Positions 17,806-27,056 are shown, numbered from the stretch's first letter. The stretch is 64,000 nucleotides of DNA from Palaeococcus ferrophilus DSM 13482 (GCF_000966265.1 NZ_LANF01000013.1:84244-148243); one strand, 5' to 3'. A program made the numbers and translations. Notes: generated by a model not told the origin, from the letters alone.

Positions 17806-18335
17806 TCCAATCCCCCCGCAAACTCCTCCCCATAGACCTTTCTCGCGAGCTCGGCGCTCTTCTCCACGGGGTCTTTGGCAAAAGTCCGGTAAATGGAGCG
17901 GTAGTTTCCTTTCACGACGGTCAGAGCATCGTGGCCGGCCTCATGGCAGACCTCCACGCACCTCGGCTCACCGCCGCAGAGGTCGCAGATGACGACACTT
18001 CCCTTGCCCTTTGGAATCCTCGGGACGCTTCCGGGGCACGCGAGAACGCAGGCTCCACATTCGGTGCAGTTCTCCCCCTTCACAATAACGGCACCCGTTT
18101 TCTCATCCACGCCCAGCGCATCGAAGTTGCAAGAGTTTACGCATGGATAATCGGGGCACTGGACGCAGGTGTGGGGGACGTTGATTCCTGGAAGAAGTTC
18201 GTACACCCTTATGCGCGACGCCTCCGGCCAGATTATGCCTTCGTGCTCAAGGGAGCACGCTATCTCGCAGAGTCTGCAGCCACTGCACTTGTCGGGAGTT
18301 ATCAGTATCCACAACCTTTCGACATCGTCACCCAT
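17802..18335 (-). CDS. Polyferredoxin small subunit of WOR5-like enzyme
   Basis: A 177-residue iron-sulfur protein with Cys groups in CSGCRLCEIAC, CVQCPDYPCVNSC, CTECGACVLAC and CDLCGGEPRCVEVC, enough for four [4Fe-4S] clusters. This is the DMSO-reductase/WOR5-S type of electron-transfer subunit. It passes electrons from the tungsten subunit to ferredoxin. The start is placed at ATG 18335, because a TTATATAGG box at about 18367-18376 puts transcription start near 18345; the TTG at 18347 would be at or before it. First gene of the WOR5-S, WOR5-L, moaD-like operon. Confidence 0.9.
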   Translation of the reverse strand: MGDDVERLWILITPDKCSGCRLCEIACSLEHEGIIWPEASRIRVYELLPGINVPHTCVQCPDYPCVNSCNFDALGVDEKTGAVIVKGENCTECGACVLACPGSVPRIPKGKGSVVICDLCGGEPRCVEVCHEAGHDALTVVKGNYRSIYRTFAKDPVEKSAELARKVYGEEFAGGLE

Positions 18336-18453
18336 AGAAGCACCCAATATATGAATCGTACCTCAACCTATATAACGGTTCTGAGAACGTGAAGATGGCC
18401 GTATGTGGGATACCCTTTTATACCCGTGAAACCAGTCTCATACGGTGATGCCT

Positions 18454-19590
18454 ATGCAGTTCGAGGAGGCTTACAGGGAAGTTTACGAGATGGTGAAGCC
18501 GAAGTACAAGCTCTTTACAGCTGGTCCCGTTGCCTGCTTCCCCGAGGTTCTTGAGATTATGAAGGTTCAGATGTTCAGCCACCGCTCGGCCGAGGCAAAA
18601 GCTGTTCACGTTGACACGCTCAACAGGCTAAAGGCCTTCCTTGAGGCGGAGAATGGGGAGGTAATCCTCTTCCCGAGCTCCGGAACCGGCTTCATGGAGG
18701 CAGCGGTTAGAAACACCGTCCCGCGCGGTGGAAAGGTTCTTGTAACGGTCATCGGCGCCTTTGGAAAGCGCTTTGCTGAGGTTGTCGAAGCCAACGGAAG
18801 GGAGGCAGTTGTCCTTGAGAAGGAGCCTGGAAAGGCCATCAAGCCGGAGGAGCTCGACGAGGCACTCAGGAAGAACCCCGATGTGCACGCGGTTACGATC
18901 ACCTACAACGAGACCTCCACCGGTGTCCTCAACCCGCTCCCGGAGCTGGCCAAGGTGGTTCACGAGCACGACAAGCTCCTCTTCGTTGATGCAGTCTCAG
19001 CCATGGGCGGTGCTGACATAAGGTTCGACGAGTGGGGCATTGACCTCGTCTTCGCGAGCAGCCAGAAGGCCTTCGGCGTTCCGCCGGGGCTGGCAGTGGC
19101 GGCTGTCAGCGAGCGCGTTTTCGAGATAGCCGAGAAGATGCCCGAGCGCGGCTGGTACTTTGACCTCCCAATGTACAAGAAGTTCAACGAGAAGAAGAAG
19201 GGAACCCCCTCAACTCCGCCGCTCCCGCAGATATTCGGCCTCAACGTCGTGCTCCGCATTGTGGAAAAGATGGGCGGAAAGGAAGAGTGGCTCGGCATGT
19301 ACAGGAAGAGGAGCGAGATGATAAGGGAAGGGGTAAAGGAGATGGGCCTCAGCGTTCTGGCAGAGCCGGGTTACGAGAGCCCAACGATTACCGCCGTGGT
19401 CGTCCCCGAGGGTATGAAGGGAGTGGACGTTTACAACGCTATGCGCGAGCGCGGCTTTGAGCTTGCCAAGGGCTATGGAAGCGTCGCGGAGAAGACCTTT
19501 AGGATTGGAAACATGGGTTACATGACCTTTGATGATATCAAGGAGATGCTCGCCAACCTCAGGGAAGTGGTGGAAGGGCTGAGGGGGTGA
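18454..19590 (+). CDS. Class V aminotransferase (alanine/serine-glyoxylate type)
   Basis: PLP-dependent fold-type I enzyme of about 378 residues. KLFTAGPVACFPEVLE is the N-terminal substrate segment, FPSSGTGFMEAAV the phosphate-binding turn, FVDAVSAMGGADI the Asp that holds the PLP nitrogen, and FASSQKAFGVPPGLAV contains the Schiff-base Lys. It resembles alanine:glyoxylate, serine:pyruvate and serine:glyoxylate aminotransferases; the true amino donor is not predictable. ATG 18454 has GGTGAT 5 nt upstream, preferred over 18445 or 18448. It is divergent from the WOR5 operon. Confidence 0.88.
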   Translation: MQFEEAYREVYEMVKPKYKLFTAGPVACFPEVLEIMKVQMFSHRSAEAKAVHVDTLNRLKAFLEAENGEVILFPSSGTGFMEAAVRNTVPRGGKVLVTVIGAFGKRFAEVVEANGREAVVLEKEPGKAIKPEELDEALRKNPDVHAVTITYNETSTGVLNPLPELAKVVHEHDKLLFVDAVSAMGGADIRFDEWGIDLVFASSQKAFGVPPGLAVAAVSERVFEIAEKMPERGWYFDLPMYKKFNEKKKGTPSTPPLPQIFGLNVVLRIVEKMGGKEEWLGMYRKRSEMIREGVKEMGLSVLAEPGYESPTITAVVVPEGMKGVDVYNAMRERGFELAKGYGSVAEKTFRIGNMGYMTFDDIKEMLANLREVVEGLRG

Positions 19591-19594
19591 ACCC

Positions 19595-20182
19595 TCAGGC
19601 TACCTTTTTCATCCCATCTTTTACGAGGTATATGCCGTCTATGCTCCTTGAATGGGTTCTGAAGTCGAAATCAAGCCTCACAACGAGCTCAAAGCGCTTG
19701 AACACGCTCTCGGAGATTTTGAGCCAGTGCTTTACCTCCCCCAGAACGTCTTTCGAGAGGGCCAGCGATGTTACCATGAAGGGGTAATCGTCTATCAGTG
19801 CATCAAGGATCGCGGGAACATCAACGGTGTGGATGGTGTCTATCACAACGTAGGTGGGGTTGATGCGTTTTATCTGCTCGATAACCTCCTTTGTGCGCCT
19901 CTTCGTCGGTCTTCCGTCGAATTCGGTGTTTATCACGAATATGTTGTCCTTGAAGGGCTTGAACTCGTTGTAGGCCGTGACGACCGCTATTTTCCAAGTG
20001 TCGGGCAGGAGGTGTATCATGGCCTCCACGAGCTTGGTTTTACCGCTCCTGTTGGAGCCGACGATGAGGATGTCACTTTTTCTCCTCAAAGCCTCCTCAA
20101 GAATCGCGATCTGCTCCCTGCTGGCGCTCCCGTAGCGCACAAGGTCTTCGGGGGTAAATATGTACACGCCCACTTTAATCAC
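19595..20182 (-). CDS. Minimal VirB11/PilT-like secretion ATPase domain
   Basis: A 195-residue protein with ILIVGSNRSGKTKLVEAM (Walker A, about residues 39-56), an acidic strand YVVIDTIHTVDVPAILDAL in the Walker B/His-box region, and FMVTSLAL after it. These are the C-terminal ATPase features of type II/IV secretion and archaellum ATPases, but the usual N-terminal 150-250 residues are missing. No secretion partners are adjacent. It starts at GTG 20182. Small stand-alone versions occur in Thermococcales with unknown function. Confidence 0.65.
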   Translation of the reverse strand: MIKVGVYIFTPEDLVRYGSASREQIAILEEALRRKSDILIVGSNRSGKTKLVEAMIHLLPDTWKIAVVTAYNEFKPFKDNIFVINTEFDGRPTKRRTKEVIEQIKRINPTYVVIDTIHTVDVPAILDALIDDYPFMVTSLALSKDVLGEVKHWLKISESVFKRFELVVRLDFDFRTHSRSIDGIYLVKDGMKKVA

Positions 20183-20213
20183 CGTAAAATATAGGCTTGG
20201 GTGGGATATAAAC

Positions 20214-21116
20214 CTATCTGCCCTCGAGGGCCTTCACGATGGCCAGCAGGAGCGAGTTCCTTGGGGCGCTGAGCATAAGCTCCTCGGCGTACTCCACGAT
20301 TTTGCCGTTTATGTAATCTATTTCCGTCCTCCGTCCTCTCCTGATGTCCTGGAGCATGGAGTTGTAGTTGTCCCTTGTGCGCTCCAGTGTGTCGAGGAGG
20401 AGCTCGATGGGGTGAACCTCGAAGTCAACTCCCCTCTGCCTCGCGACTTCACAGCCCTCCCTTACCACCTCAATCAGCTCCGAGAGCAGCCTCTCGTCGT
20501 TCTTCAAAAAGCCGTTTTTAACCCCAAGAAGCGCTCCCACGGGGTTTATGGCAGCGTTTACCAGGGCCTTCGCCCACTTCCAGCCCTCTATGTTCTCGCT
20601 TGCCTGTGCCTCAAGGCCCGCCTCCCTAAGCGCCCTCACGAGGGAGCGGGTGAAGTCATTCATCCCCCGCGGATAGGGCCCCACTATGGTTATCCCCTTC
20701 CCGGTCCACCTCACCCTCCCCCACTCCTCGAGGGCGGCCCCGTTGGTGGTTATCCCCCCGAGGACGTTTCTCGTGTACCTCATCGCCAGCTCCTCGTTCC
20801 CGAGCCCGTTCTGGATGCTCAGCACCCACGTGTTCTCTCCCAAAATTTCTCCCGCACACTCCAGCGCCGCCTCGGTTGAGTATGACTTGGTGGAGAGTAT
20901 GAGGAGGTCGGGCTCTTCCCTGGGAGCAACGGTCTCGGCCTTCGGGTGAACCACGAAGTCCTCCACCCCCGTTATATGGAGGCCCCGCTCCCTCACGGCC
21001 CTCACGTGCTCTTCCCTTCCTATGAGCGTTACATCATGCCCGCTCCTCGCCAGAAGACCCCCAAAGAGAGAGCCTATGCTTCCCGCGCCGAGAACGTAAA
21101 CCTTCACCTCCCTCAC
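20214..21116 (-). CDS. panE: 2-dehydropantoate 2-reductase
   Basis: Reduces ketopantoate to pantoate with NAD(P)H for coenzyme A synthesis. [21 protein letters not shown] is the N-terminal Rossmann motif. [19 protein letters not shown] and [20 protein letters not shown] are ketopantoate reductase signatures, the last with the catalytic Lys, and [22 protein letters not shown] is the C-terminal acceptor segment. It has 300 residues, full length. Another CoA gene, phosphopantothenate synthetase, is in the window at 62030 but not linked. Confidence 0.93.
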   Translation of the reverse strand: MREVKVYVLGAGSIGSLFGGLLARSGHDVTLIGREEHVRAVRERGLHITGVEDFVVHPKAETVAPREEPDLLILSTKSYSTEAALECAGEILGENTWVLSIQNGLGNEELAMRYTRNVLGGITTNGAALEEWGRVRWTGKGITIVGPYPRGMNDFTRSLVRALREAGLEAQASENIEGWKWAKALVNAAINPVGALLGVKNGFLKNDERLLSELIEVVREGCEVARQRGVDFEVHPIELLLDTLERTRDNYNSMLQDIRRGRRTEIDYINGKIVEYAEELMLSAPRNSLLLAIVKALEGR

Positions 21117-21154
21117 CGGAATCCCTTTAAGTTTTGACTCCTAAAAGCCTTCCG

Positions 21155-21688
21155 ATGGCGATGATGGACGTTCGCGCGTTTTCCGTGAATGGCAGGGAAG
21201 TGTGGATAGGTGTCTTGTACGGCGAAAGGATAGATGGAATAACGTACTCGCTCGACGGCAGGGAATTCCTCATGGAGCGCCTTGCTCTCCTGGCAGAGTT
21301 TCTGAGGCGCCGGGGAGTTGAGGTGGGCCTTGAAATGAGGGATAGCCCCTACCTGGAGCTAGTGAGGGATGTGCTCCTAGGTAGGATCGAGAACAGGGCC
21401 GCCCTCGGGGCGCTCAGCTTCAACGGGCTCACGCCCTTTGAGCGCAAGGTTTATGAGGTTCTGACAAAAAAGGTAACACGCGGGGAGGTCGTAAGCTACG
21501 GTGCCCTTGCCAGAACCCTGGGAACATCCCCCCGGGCCGTGGGTGGGGCCATGAAGCGCAACCCCTACCCGATCCTGGTGCCCTGTCATCGTGTCGTTGC
21601 GGGTGATGGCATCGGAAATTACACGCCCAAAGTGGAGTACAAGATGTTCCTGCTGGAGATTGAGGGGGTGAAAAAGTGGACAGGCTGA
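21155..21688 (+). CDS. ogt: O6-methylguanine-DNA methyltransferase
   Basis: Suicidal DNA repair protein that transfers the methyl group of O6-methylguanine to its own cysteine. The active site PCHRVVAGDGIGNY is complete, and the helix-turn-helix segment LARTLGTSPRAVGGAMKRNPYPI precedes it. Overall it closely resembles the characterised Thermococcus kodakarensis enzyme. A TTTAAG box at about 21126-21131 suggests a nearly leaderless transcript, and the ATG may be 21155, 21161 or 21164. It overlaps the downstream TPR gene by 13 bp. Confidence 0.93.
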   Translation: MAMMDVRAFSVNGREVWIGVLYGERIDGITYSLDGREFLMERLALLAEFLRRRGVEVGLEMRDSPYLELVRDVLLGRIENRAALGALSFNGLTPFERKVYEVLTKKVTRGEVVSYGALARTLGTSPRAVGGAMKRNPYPILVPCHRVVAGDGIGNYTPKVEYKMFLLEIEGVKKWTG

Positions 21689-22704
21689 AGGCTTACATCA
21701 TAGGTTTCCTGGTGCTTATCATCGCGGTCGCCGCGGGAATAATATGGAAGTGGGGCTTCTGGATGCTCGTGCGCATAGTCCTCGCGCTCGGCTTCCTTGG
21801 AGTTACGGCAATGCTTGCTTTCTTCCTGGCGCTGACGCTCTACGCCGAGAGCTGGAAGTACGCTCTCTACCTTGTGGTTCCAACTGCCCTGAGCGCCTAC
21901 GCCACATATCTTAGCGCCACGTGGCAGAGGCTCAACGTCGTCGGTGGAATAATCGTCCTCTTCGTCCTCGGGCTCGCCTTTGGAATCTGGTACATCAGCG
22001 AGCCCGATTTGGGTCTTGCCGACCGCTTCAGGAGTGCAGAGAGCCTCGAAAGGGCTGGGAAGTACAAGCAGGCTGCCAGGAAGTACGAGAAGAAGGGGAA
22101 CTACCTGAAGGCCGCTGAGATGTACGAGAAGCTCGGCTGGATGGAGAGCGCGGCCTGGGCCTACGAGAAGGCCGAGAAGTACGAGAGGGCCGCTGAAATC
22201 TATGAAGGGCTTTACGACAAGGAGAAGGACACCTACTACCTCAAGGAGGCCCACGAGTACTGGAAGAAGGCCGGCAACATGGAGAGGGCGGCGAAGGCCC
22301 TCGAGAAGTACGCCGAGGAGGAGCCCTGGTTCTGGGAGGACGTTGCCAAGCTCTACGAGGAGCTAGGAAACGAGGAGAAGGCGAGGGAAGCCTGGGAGAA
22401 GGCACTCGAGTACTACAAGAAGGAAGCGGAAGAGGAGGGCGTCTTCTACGAGGACGTCGGGAATATAGCGAGGAAGCTCGGCATGGAGGAGCTCGCCAGG
22501 GAAGCCTACGAGAAGTTCCGTGACTACTGCCTCAAAGAGGCAGAGGAAGACCCGATGTGGTGGAAGCACGTGGCAGAGGCCTATGACTACCTCGGCGAGA
22601 AGGAGAAGGCGGAAGAGGCGAGGAAGAAGTACGAAGAGTACAGGGCGGAGATAATGAGGGCGAACGAAGAAACTTCTAAGTTCCCGGAGGAGAATAAGGA
22701 GTGA
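21676..22704 (+). CDS. Membrane-anchored TPR protein
   Basis: A 342-residue protein with three or four hydrophobic helices in the first 105 residues, followed by a soluble domain rich in tetratricopeptide-like helical pairs (AAEMYEKLGW, AAWAYEKAEKYERAAEIYEGL and further units) with strong Glu/Lys content. It probably scaffolds a protein complex at the cytoplasmic face. The start is GTG 21676, inside the end of ogt, preceded by GAGGGG. No enzymatic motif is seen and partners are unknown. Confidence 0.8.
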   Translation: MDRLKAYIIGFLVLIIAVAAGIIWKWGFWMLVRIVLALGFLGVTAMLAFFLALTLYAESWKYALYLVVPTALSAYATYLSATWQRLNVVGGIIVLFVLGLAFGIWYISEPDLGLADRFRSAESLERAGKYKQAARKYEKKGNYLKAAEMYEKLGWMESAAWAYEKAEKYERAAEIYEGLYDKEKDTYYLKEAHEYWKKAGNMERAAKALEKYAEEEPWFWEDVAKLYEELGNEEKAREAWEKALEYYKKEAEEEGVFYEDVGNIARKLGMEELAREAYEKFRDYCLKEAEEDPMWWKHVAEAYDYLGEKEKAEEARKKYEEYRAEIMRANEETSKFPEENKE

Positions 22705-22714
22705 GCTCTGGCCC

Positions 22715-22738
22715 TGTTTTCTCCTCTGTCCTTTTTCT
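22715..22738. terminator. T-rich terminator between convergent genes
   Basis: Pyrimidine-rich stretch with TTTTCTC and CTTTTTCT directly after the TPR gene and before the vapC stop on the other strand. Oligo-T runs of this sort terminate transcription in Thermococcales without a hairpin. Inferred from sequence only. Confidence 0.4.
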
Positions 22739-23102
22739 AAAACGCCCTTTTCACGTCAACCCTGTCGAAGTCCCTGTCGTTTGAGAGTATAACCCTGATC
22801 CCGTGCGTCTTCATCGTGGCGTAGTGTATAGCGTCGTCGAAGTCGAGCTTCTCGCATTCCTCCGCCATTTTGAGGATCTCGGGGGTCAGGGGGACAACCT
22901 TTATCCCCAAATCCTCTAAAACTTGGCTTATCCTGAGCCTGGCTCCTGAGCGCTTGAGAAGGATGTAGAGCTGCCAGACGGTCAATGTCGAGGTTATCAT
23001 CCTGCCGTAGTGTTCCTCGATTAATTCCTTCGCTCTCAACCCGGACTCCTCGTTCGCCGTCAGGACGTAGTAGATCACGTTGACATCAACGTAGACCTTC
23101 AA
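22737..23102 (-). CDS. vapC: PIN-domain ribonuclease toxin VapC
   Basis: A 121-residue PIN domain with the expected acidic residues: VDVNVIYYVL at the N-terminus, ECEKLDFDDAIHYATM in the centre, and ILSNDRDFDRV near the end. VapC toxins cleave RNA, usually tRNA or rRNA, and are neutralised by the partner VapB. Its ATG overlaps the stop of the VapB gene by 4 bp, which supports the pairing. Specific target unknown. Confidence 0.9.
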   Translation of the reverse strand: MKVYVDVNVIYYVLTANEESGLRAKELIEEHYGRMITSTLTVWQLYILLKRSGARLRISQVLEDLGIKVVPLTPEILKMAEECEKLDFDDAIHYATMKTHGIRVILSNDRDFDRVDVKRAF

Positions 23103-23341
23103 AGCTCATCCCTCAGAAGCCTCTCGGTTTCTTTCTCAACCAGTCTGTCTATTTCTTCCGCACTCAGCTTCTCTCCCTTCACGATGCCCCAGTACCTCTC
23201 AATCTTCTTCCTGACGGGGATGAGGACTATCTCCCCCTCCCTCTCCTCAACGTAGAACTCTTTGGCCTTCAGCCTTTTCCTCAGGGATGCCGGGAGGTAC
23301 AGCCTTCCGTTTTCATCCAGCCTGACAACTTCGACGCTCAT
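23099..23341 (-). CDS. vapB: AbrB-type antitoxin VapB
   Basis: An 80-residue protein with an N-terminal swapped-hairpin AbrB/MazE DNA-binding domain (VRLDENGRLYLPASLRKRL) and a C-terminal acidic helix (SAEEIDRLVEKETERLLRDEL) of the kind that covers the VapC active site. It is translationally coupled to vapC. It probably autoregulates the pair from the short AT-rich region 23342-23370. Confidence 0.88.
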   Translation of the reverse strand: MSVEVVRLDENGRLYLPASLRKRLKAKEFYVEEREGEIVLIPVRKKIERYWGIVKGEKLSAEEIDRLVEKETERLLRDEL

Positions 23342-23505
23342 GGTAGAAACTAGAACTTTGTCACTTAAGTGCTTTTTGGAAAATACGGGTGATTTGGAAA
23401 CCCTGATGCTCCCCCGTTACGGAAAGTGAAGGGGTTGTGAAAGGAAAGAAGCGCTGAGGATATTGAGGCGGAGAATAAAAAAAGTCCCGGGAATTGCCCC
23501 GAAGC

Positions 23506-23874
23506 TCACTCCCCACCGTGCTCCTTTTCAAAGGCCTCTATTGCCTTCATGAGGGGTATGAGGTGCATTAGTGCGGGTCCGCCGGCCATCAGAACCGCCA
23601 CAAGGCCTGCCTCAATGAGCTCTTCCTTCTTGGCCCCGGCCTCAAGGGCCTTCTGGGTGTGTAGGGCTATGCACCACTCGCAGCCGGCCGATATTCCGAG
23701 GGCGAGGGCTATGAGCTCCTTCTCCCTCGTGGTGAGAGCTTTGTTGTCGAGCGTCTCCCTCAGGAAGCGCGAGAATGCGGATATTTCCTTGGGGTGCTTC
23801 TTGCCAAGGGTGTTGAGGAGCTCCTCAATCTCCTGGAGTTTGACCATAACATCTTCGTTCCCCACGGTAACCAC
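23506..23874 (-). CDS. Carboxymuconolactone decarboxylase/AhpD-like protein
   Basis: About 120 residues with the AhpD-like redox motif GCEWCIALHTQKALEAGA (CxxC followed by His), as in small peroxidase-associated disulfide proteins. A role in peroxide or disulfide metabolism is likely but the partner is unknown. The first codon could be GTG 23874, GTG 23865 (GGTGG 5 nt upstream) or ATG 23847; a TTTAAACC box at about 23900 fits either of the first two. The 160 bp upstream of its 3' end (23342-23505) hold no gene I can support. Confidence 0.85.
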   Translation of the reverse strand: MVTVGNEDVMVKLQEIEELLNTLGKKHPKEISAFSRFLRETLDNKALTTREKELIALALGISAGCEWCIALHTQKALEAGAKKEELIEAGLVAVLMAGGPALMHLIPLMKAIEAFEKEHGGE

Positions 23875-23934
23875 CGGATATAACTCGGAAATTCGGTTTA
23901 AAGTATTATCCGAAACCTTTGGTTAAAAACCAGG

Positions 23935-24048
23935 CTATTTCCGTCTGACCTCGAACTTGTTCCTTCTCCTCTCGAAGCGCCACTTCTCTATGGCCCTGAC
24001 GAAGGGGCACCTCTTCCGCCACTCCTGGAAGAACTCCCTGAACCCCAT
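23935..24048 (-). CDS. 37-residue basic small protein
   Basis: A frame too short for routine calling: it encodes MGFREFFQEWRKRCPF and continues with a run of Arg/Lys to a TAG at 23935. A strong ribosome site (GGTGATAGG) lies directly upstream of ATG 24048, and G+C-rich third positions match chromosomal genes. It is predicted to be one amphipathic, highly basic helix, possibly nucleic-acid binding. It lies 39 nt beyond the stop of the racemase gene on the same strand, so it may be the last gene of that operon. Function unknown. Confidence 0.5.
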   Translation of the reverse strand: MGFREFFQEWRKRCPFVRAIEKWRFERRRNKFEVRRK

Positions 24049-24087
24049 CCTATCACCATAAAAAAGTGGGAGGCGTGGCTTAAAAAC

Positions 24088-25464
24088 CTAATGCCACGTT
24101 ACGACCCTCTGGGTTACCTTTCCGGCTAGAGCATCCCTCAAAGCCCTTTCCATTATCTCAAGGCCCTTCTCCGCCAGCTCCTCCGTTATGACGAGCGGAG
24201 GGGTTATCCTTGTCACGTTCCCGAACATGCCGTAGCTGGGGAGGATGAGGCCGAGCTGGAAGGCGCGCCAGCAGACCTTTCCCGTTAGCTCGGGGTCGGG
24301 TTTACCGTCCTGCTTGACGAGCTCCACTCCTATCATGAGGCCCTTCCCGCGGACGTCGCCGATAACCTCGTACTCCTCCTTCATCTCGAGGAGGCGCCTC
24401 ATTATGAACGCCCCAACCTTCTCCGCGTTCCCGGGGAGGTCTTCCTCCTCGATTATTTTTAACGTCGCGTGGGCCGCCGCTGAAATCACCGGGTTTGCGG
24501 CCGGTGTCAGGAGTGAGGAACCGCTGGTGGTCTCCATTAACTCCTCCCTTCCTATGACGCCGCTGAGCCCCATTCCGCTCGCAACGCCCTTGCCGAAGGC
24601 GAGCAAATCGGGCTTGACCCTAAAGTGCTCGCTTCCAAACCACCTTCCCGTTCTCCCCATGCCAGTCTGCACCTCGTCCATGACGAGGAGAATCCCATGC
24701 TCATCGAGGAGCTTCTTGAGCTCTCTGAAGAACCCCTCCGGCGGAACCACTATTCCACCGTCGCCCTGAATGGGCTCGGCGAAGAGGGCCCCCACCTCGT
24801 CCGGAGGCACAACGTGGGCGAGGATGTAACTCTCAAGGTAGTCCATGAAGCGGTTTATCAGCTCGTCCGGCTCATCGTAGCCGTTTATTCCCCACACGTT
24901 CCTGTAGGGGTTTGGATAGGGCACCCACACGACGTTCGGGACGAGGGGGGAGAAGCCCCTCTTCTGCGAGCTCTGGAAGGCCGCTATCGAGGTCGCCCCG
25001 TAGGTCTGCCCGTGGTAGGCCCCTATGAACGCTATCAGCCACGGCCTCCTTGTCGAGAAGCGCGCCACCTTCATCGCCATGTCCATAGCATCGCTCCCGC
25101 TGAGGCCGAAGAGCACTTTGGGGCTTTCAACGGGTGCCTTCTCCGCCAGAATCTCCGCCACCTCTATGGCGCGCTTGCTGTAGGTGTAGCCTATCATGGA
25201 GTGCTGAACCTTCTCCACCTGCTCCTGAACGGCCTTCACTAGCTTTGGGTGGGCGTAGCCGGTTGAGGCCGCCGCGGCCCCGGCCAGAAAGTCTATGAAG
25301 ACGTTGCCGTCAACGTCCTCTATGAGCGCTCCATAGCCCCTCTCGGGCACGAGGGGGAAGAGTTTGACTCCGAGACCCTGGGCGATGACCCTCTTCTCCC
25401 GCTCTATGAGCTCCTTCGCCCTGGGACCGGGAGGCTCGACCACTATACGCGGATAAGAAGCCAT
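24088..25464 (-). CDS. Class III aminotransferase-fold amino acid racemase homologue
   Basis: PLP enzyme of 458 residues. LFGLSGSDAMDMAMKVAR is the cofactor-phosphate region, AYHGQTYG and LVMDEVQTGMGRTG the central motifs, and LLAFGKGVASGMGLSG has the Schiff-base Lys. In Thermococcales, close homologues labelled 4-aminobutyrate aminotransferase proved to be broad-specificity amino acid racemases, so racemase is the better call. The start is ATG 25464 with GGTGAG upstream; the frame runs open for another 270 bp only because it shadows the symporter gene. The neighbouring alanine symporter supports a role with small neutral amino acids. Confidence 0.85.
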   Translation of the reverse strand: MASYPRIVVEPPGPRAKELIEREKRVIAQGLGVKLFPLVPERGYGALIEDVDGNVFIDFLAGAAAASTGYAHPKLVKAVQEQVEKVQHSMIGYTYSKRAIEVAEILAEKAPVESPKVLFGLSGSDAMDMAMKVARFSTRRPWLIAFIGAYHGQTYGATSIAAFQSSQKRGFSPLVPNVVWVPYPNPYRNVWGINGYDEPDELINRFMDYLESYILAHVVPPDEVGALFAEPIQGDGGIVVPPEGFFRELKKLLDEHGILLVMDEVQTGMGRTGRWFGSEHFRVKPDLLAFGKGVASGMGLSGVIGREELMETTSGSSLLTPAANPVISAAAHATLKIIEEEDLPGNAEKVGAFIMRRLLEMKEEYEVIGDVRGKGLMIGVELVKQDGKPDPELTGKVCWRAFQLGLILPSYGMFGNVTRITPPLVITEELAEKGLEIMERALRDALAGKVTQRVVTWH

Positions 25465-25502
25465 ATATCTCACCTTTGGCAGATATAAAGAAAAAGAAAA
25501 GT

Positions 25503-27056
25503 TCACGGGTTGGCAGAGACGAACTCGTTGGTCTTCTGGCGCACGTAGGTGAAGAGCACCAGTAGGCCTATGAGGTTGGGTATGGCCATGAGGCCGTTCA
25601 TCATGTCCGAGAAGTTCCACACTGTCTCGAGGACGGTCACTGAACCCACGAAGATGAAGAGCACGAAGAGGAGGTTGTAGATGAGGTGGAGCTTCGGGTA
25701 GAGGCTGGCGAACTTCTCCGGGTCCTGCTCGAGCCACTTAGCGAGGTACATGACGTTCTGCCTGCCGTAGAAGGACCATGCAAGTATCGTCGAGTAGGCG
25801 AAGAGCACTATTCCTATTGCCACCATAATCTCACCGACGTGTCCAAAGGCCTGCGCGAAGGCCGCCTGAGTGAGCGGGGCCCCGTTCTTGTCCGGGAACA
25901 TCGAGTAGGCCTGCGTGACCACGATTGAGACACCCGTGAGTGAACATATGATCAGGGTGTCAATGAAGGGTCCGAGCATTGCAACGTGTGCCTGCCTTGA
26001 GGGGTGGTCCGTTTTGGCCGCGGCGTGGGCCAGAGTGGCAGTTCCGAGACCAGCTTCGTTGGAGAATAGGCCCCTCTTTACACCCCAGATGATGACCTGT
26101 CCTATGGCACCTCCCGCAACGGCCTGACCGGTGAAGGCGTCTTTGATAATGACGCTTATTGCGTGGGGTATCTGGCCCGCGAACTTGATCCAGACGCCGA
26201 CTGCGAAGAGGAAGTACACTATGGCCATGAAGGGCACGAGCATCTCCGCGACTTCACCTATCCTCTTGATACCTCCCACGACAACTATGAAGGTTAGCAC
26301 CGCGAGGGCCAGTCCCGTGACCCACATTGGGATGTTGAAGGCTGTGTGGAGCGCATCGGCCACCGAATTCGACTGCGTCATGTTGCCTATTCCGAACGCC
26401 GCTATTGCCGCGAAGAGCGCGAAGAGCAGCGCCAGAATCCTCCCAAGGGATGGAAGTGTGTCTTCTTTGAACAGGAGCAGGCCGAGGAGGGCGAAGAGTA
26501 TGGCGATGATTATGGCGAGTATCCGGAGTCCGCCCCCTAGACCTAGGGCGTCCTTGGTGACGAAGGCCGCAAAGACCAGCATGAGGATTCCGGCGATGTA
26601 CCTTCCTGTCGGTGGGAGCTTAACCTCCGAGAAGCCTCTTTCAAGGAAGGAGAACGTTCCTCCTATCATTGTCCCATCGGGGAGCTTACCCCTGAAGGCA
26701 ACCCCAAGAAGACCCTCCGAGTACCTCGTGGCCATGCCGACGAGGGCAGTTACCCACATCCAGAACAGTGCACCCGGCCCTCCGTAGTGTATTGCCGTTG
26801 CAACGCCCGCGATGTTTCCAATTCCGACGGTTCCAGAAATCGTTGCCATGAGGGCCTGGAACGGTGTAATATCCCCCTCTCCAGTCTTCTTCCTCCCCTC
26901 AAATAGGGTAAACCTTATGGACCACCCGAGTCTCCTGAACTGTATTCCCCCGAGGGCTATCGTCAACAGCAGTCCCGTTCCAACGAGCAGGACTATCATG
27001 GGTGGGCCCCATACTTCACCATCGAGCCAGTTTATAAAGTCTACAATCGCTCCCAT
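25503..27056 (-). CDS. Sodium:alanine symporter (AGCS family)
   Basis: A 517-residue membrane protein with about eleven hydrophobic helices. The signature GTVGIGNIAGVATAIHYGGPGALFWMW is the conserved AGCS segment near helix 2, and GLFSNEAGLGTATLAHAAA is the second. It imports alanine or glycine, and in some archaea D-alanine, with sodium. It is the first gene of an operon with the racemase, 38 nt apart, which suggests use of D- or L-amino acids after racemisation. The upstream region 27057-27240 is AT-rich and should contain its promoter. Confidence 0.93.
   Translation of the reverse strand: MGAIVDFINWLDGEVWGPPMIVLLVGTGLLLTIALGGIQFRRLGWSIRFTLFEGRKKTGEGDITPFQALMATISGTVGIGNIAGVATAIHYGGPGALFWMWVTALVGMATRYSEGLLGVAFRGKLPDGTMIGGTFSFLERGFSEVKLPPTGRYIAGILMLVFAAFVTKDALGLGGGLRILAIIIAILFALLGLLLFKEDTLPSLGRILALLFALFAAIAAFGIGNMTQSNSVADALHTAFNIPMWVTGLALAVLTFIVVVGGIKRIGEVAEMLVPFMAIVYFLFAVGVWIKFAGQIPHAISVIIKDAFTGQAVAGGAIGQVIIWGVKRGLFSNEAGLGTATLAHAAAKTDHPSRQAHVAMLGPFIDTLIICSLTGVSIVVTQAYSMFPDKNGAPLTQAAFAQAFGHVGEIMVAIGIVLFAYSTILAWSFYGRQNVMYLAKWLEQDPEKFASLYPKLHLIYNLLFVLFIFVGSVTVLETVWNFSDMMNGLMAIPNLIGLLVLFTYVRQKTNEFVSANP

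Noticed and set aside
25465..25737. Extension of the racemase frame upstream to 25737
   Set aside because: The extra 91 residues are Pro/Arg/His-rich and antiparallel to nothing known; they are the shadow of the symporter gene. ATG 25464 has a good ribosome site.
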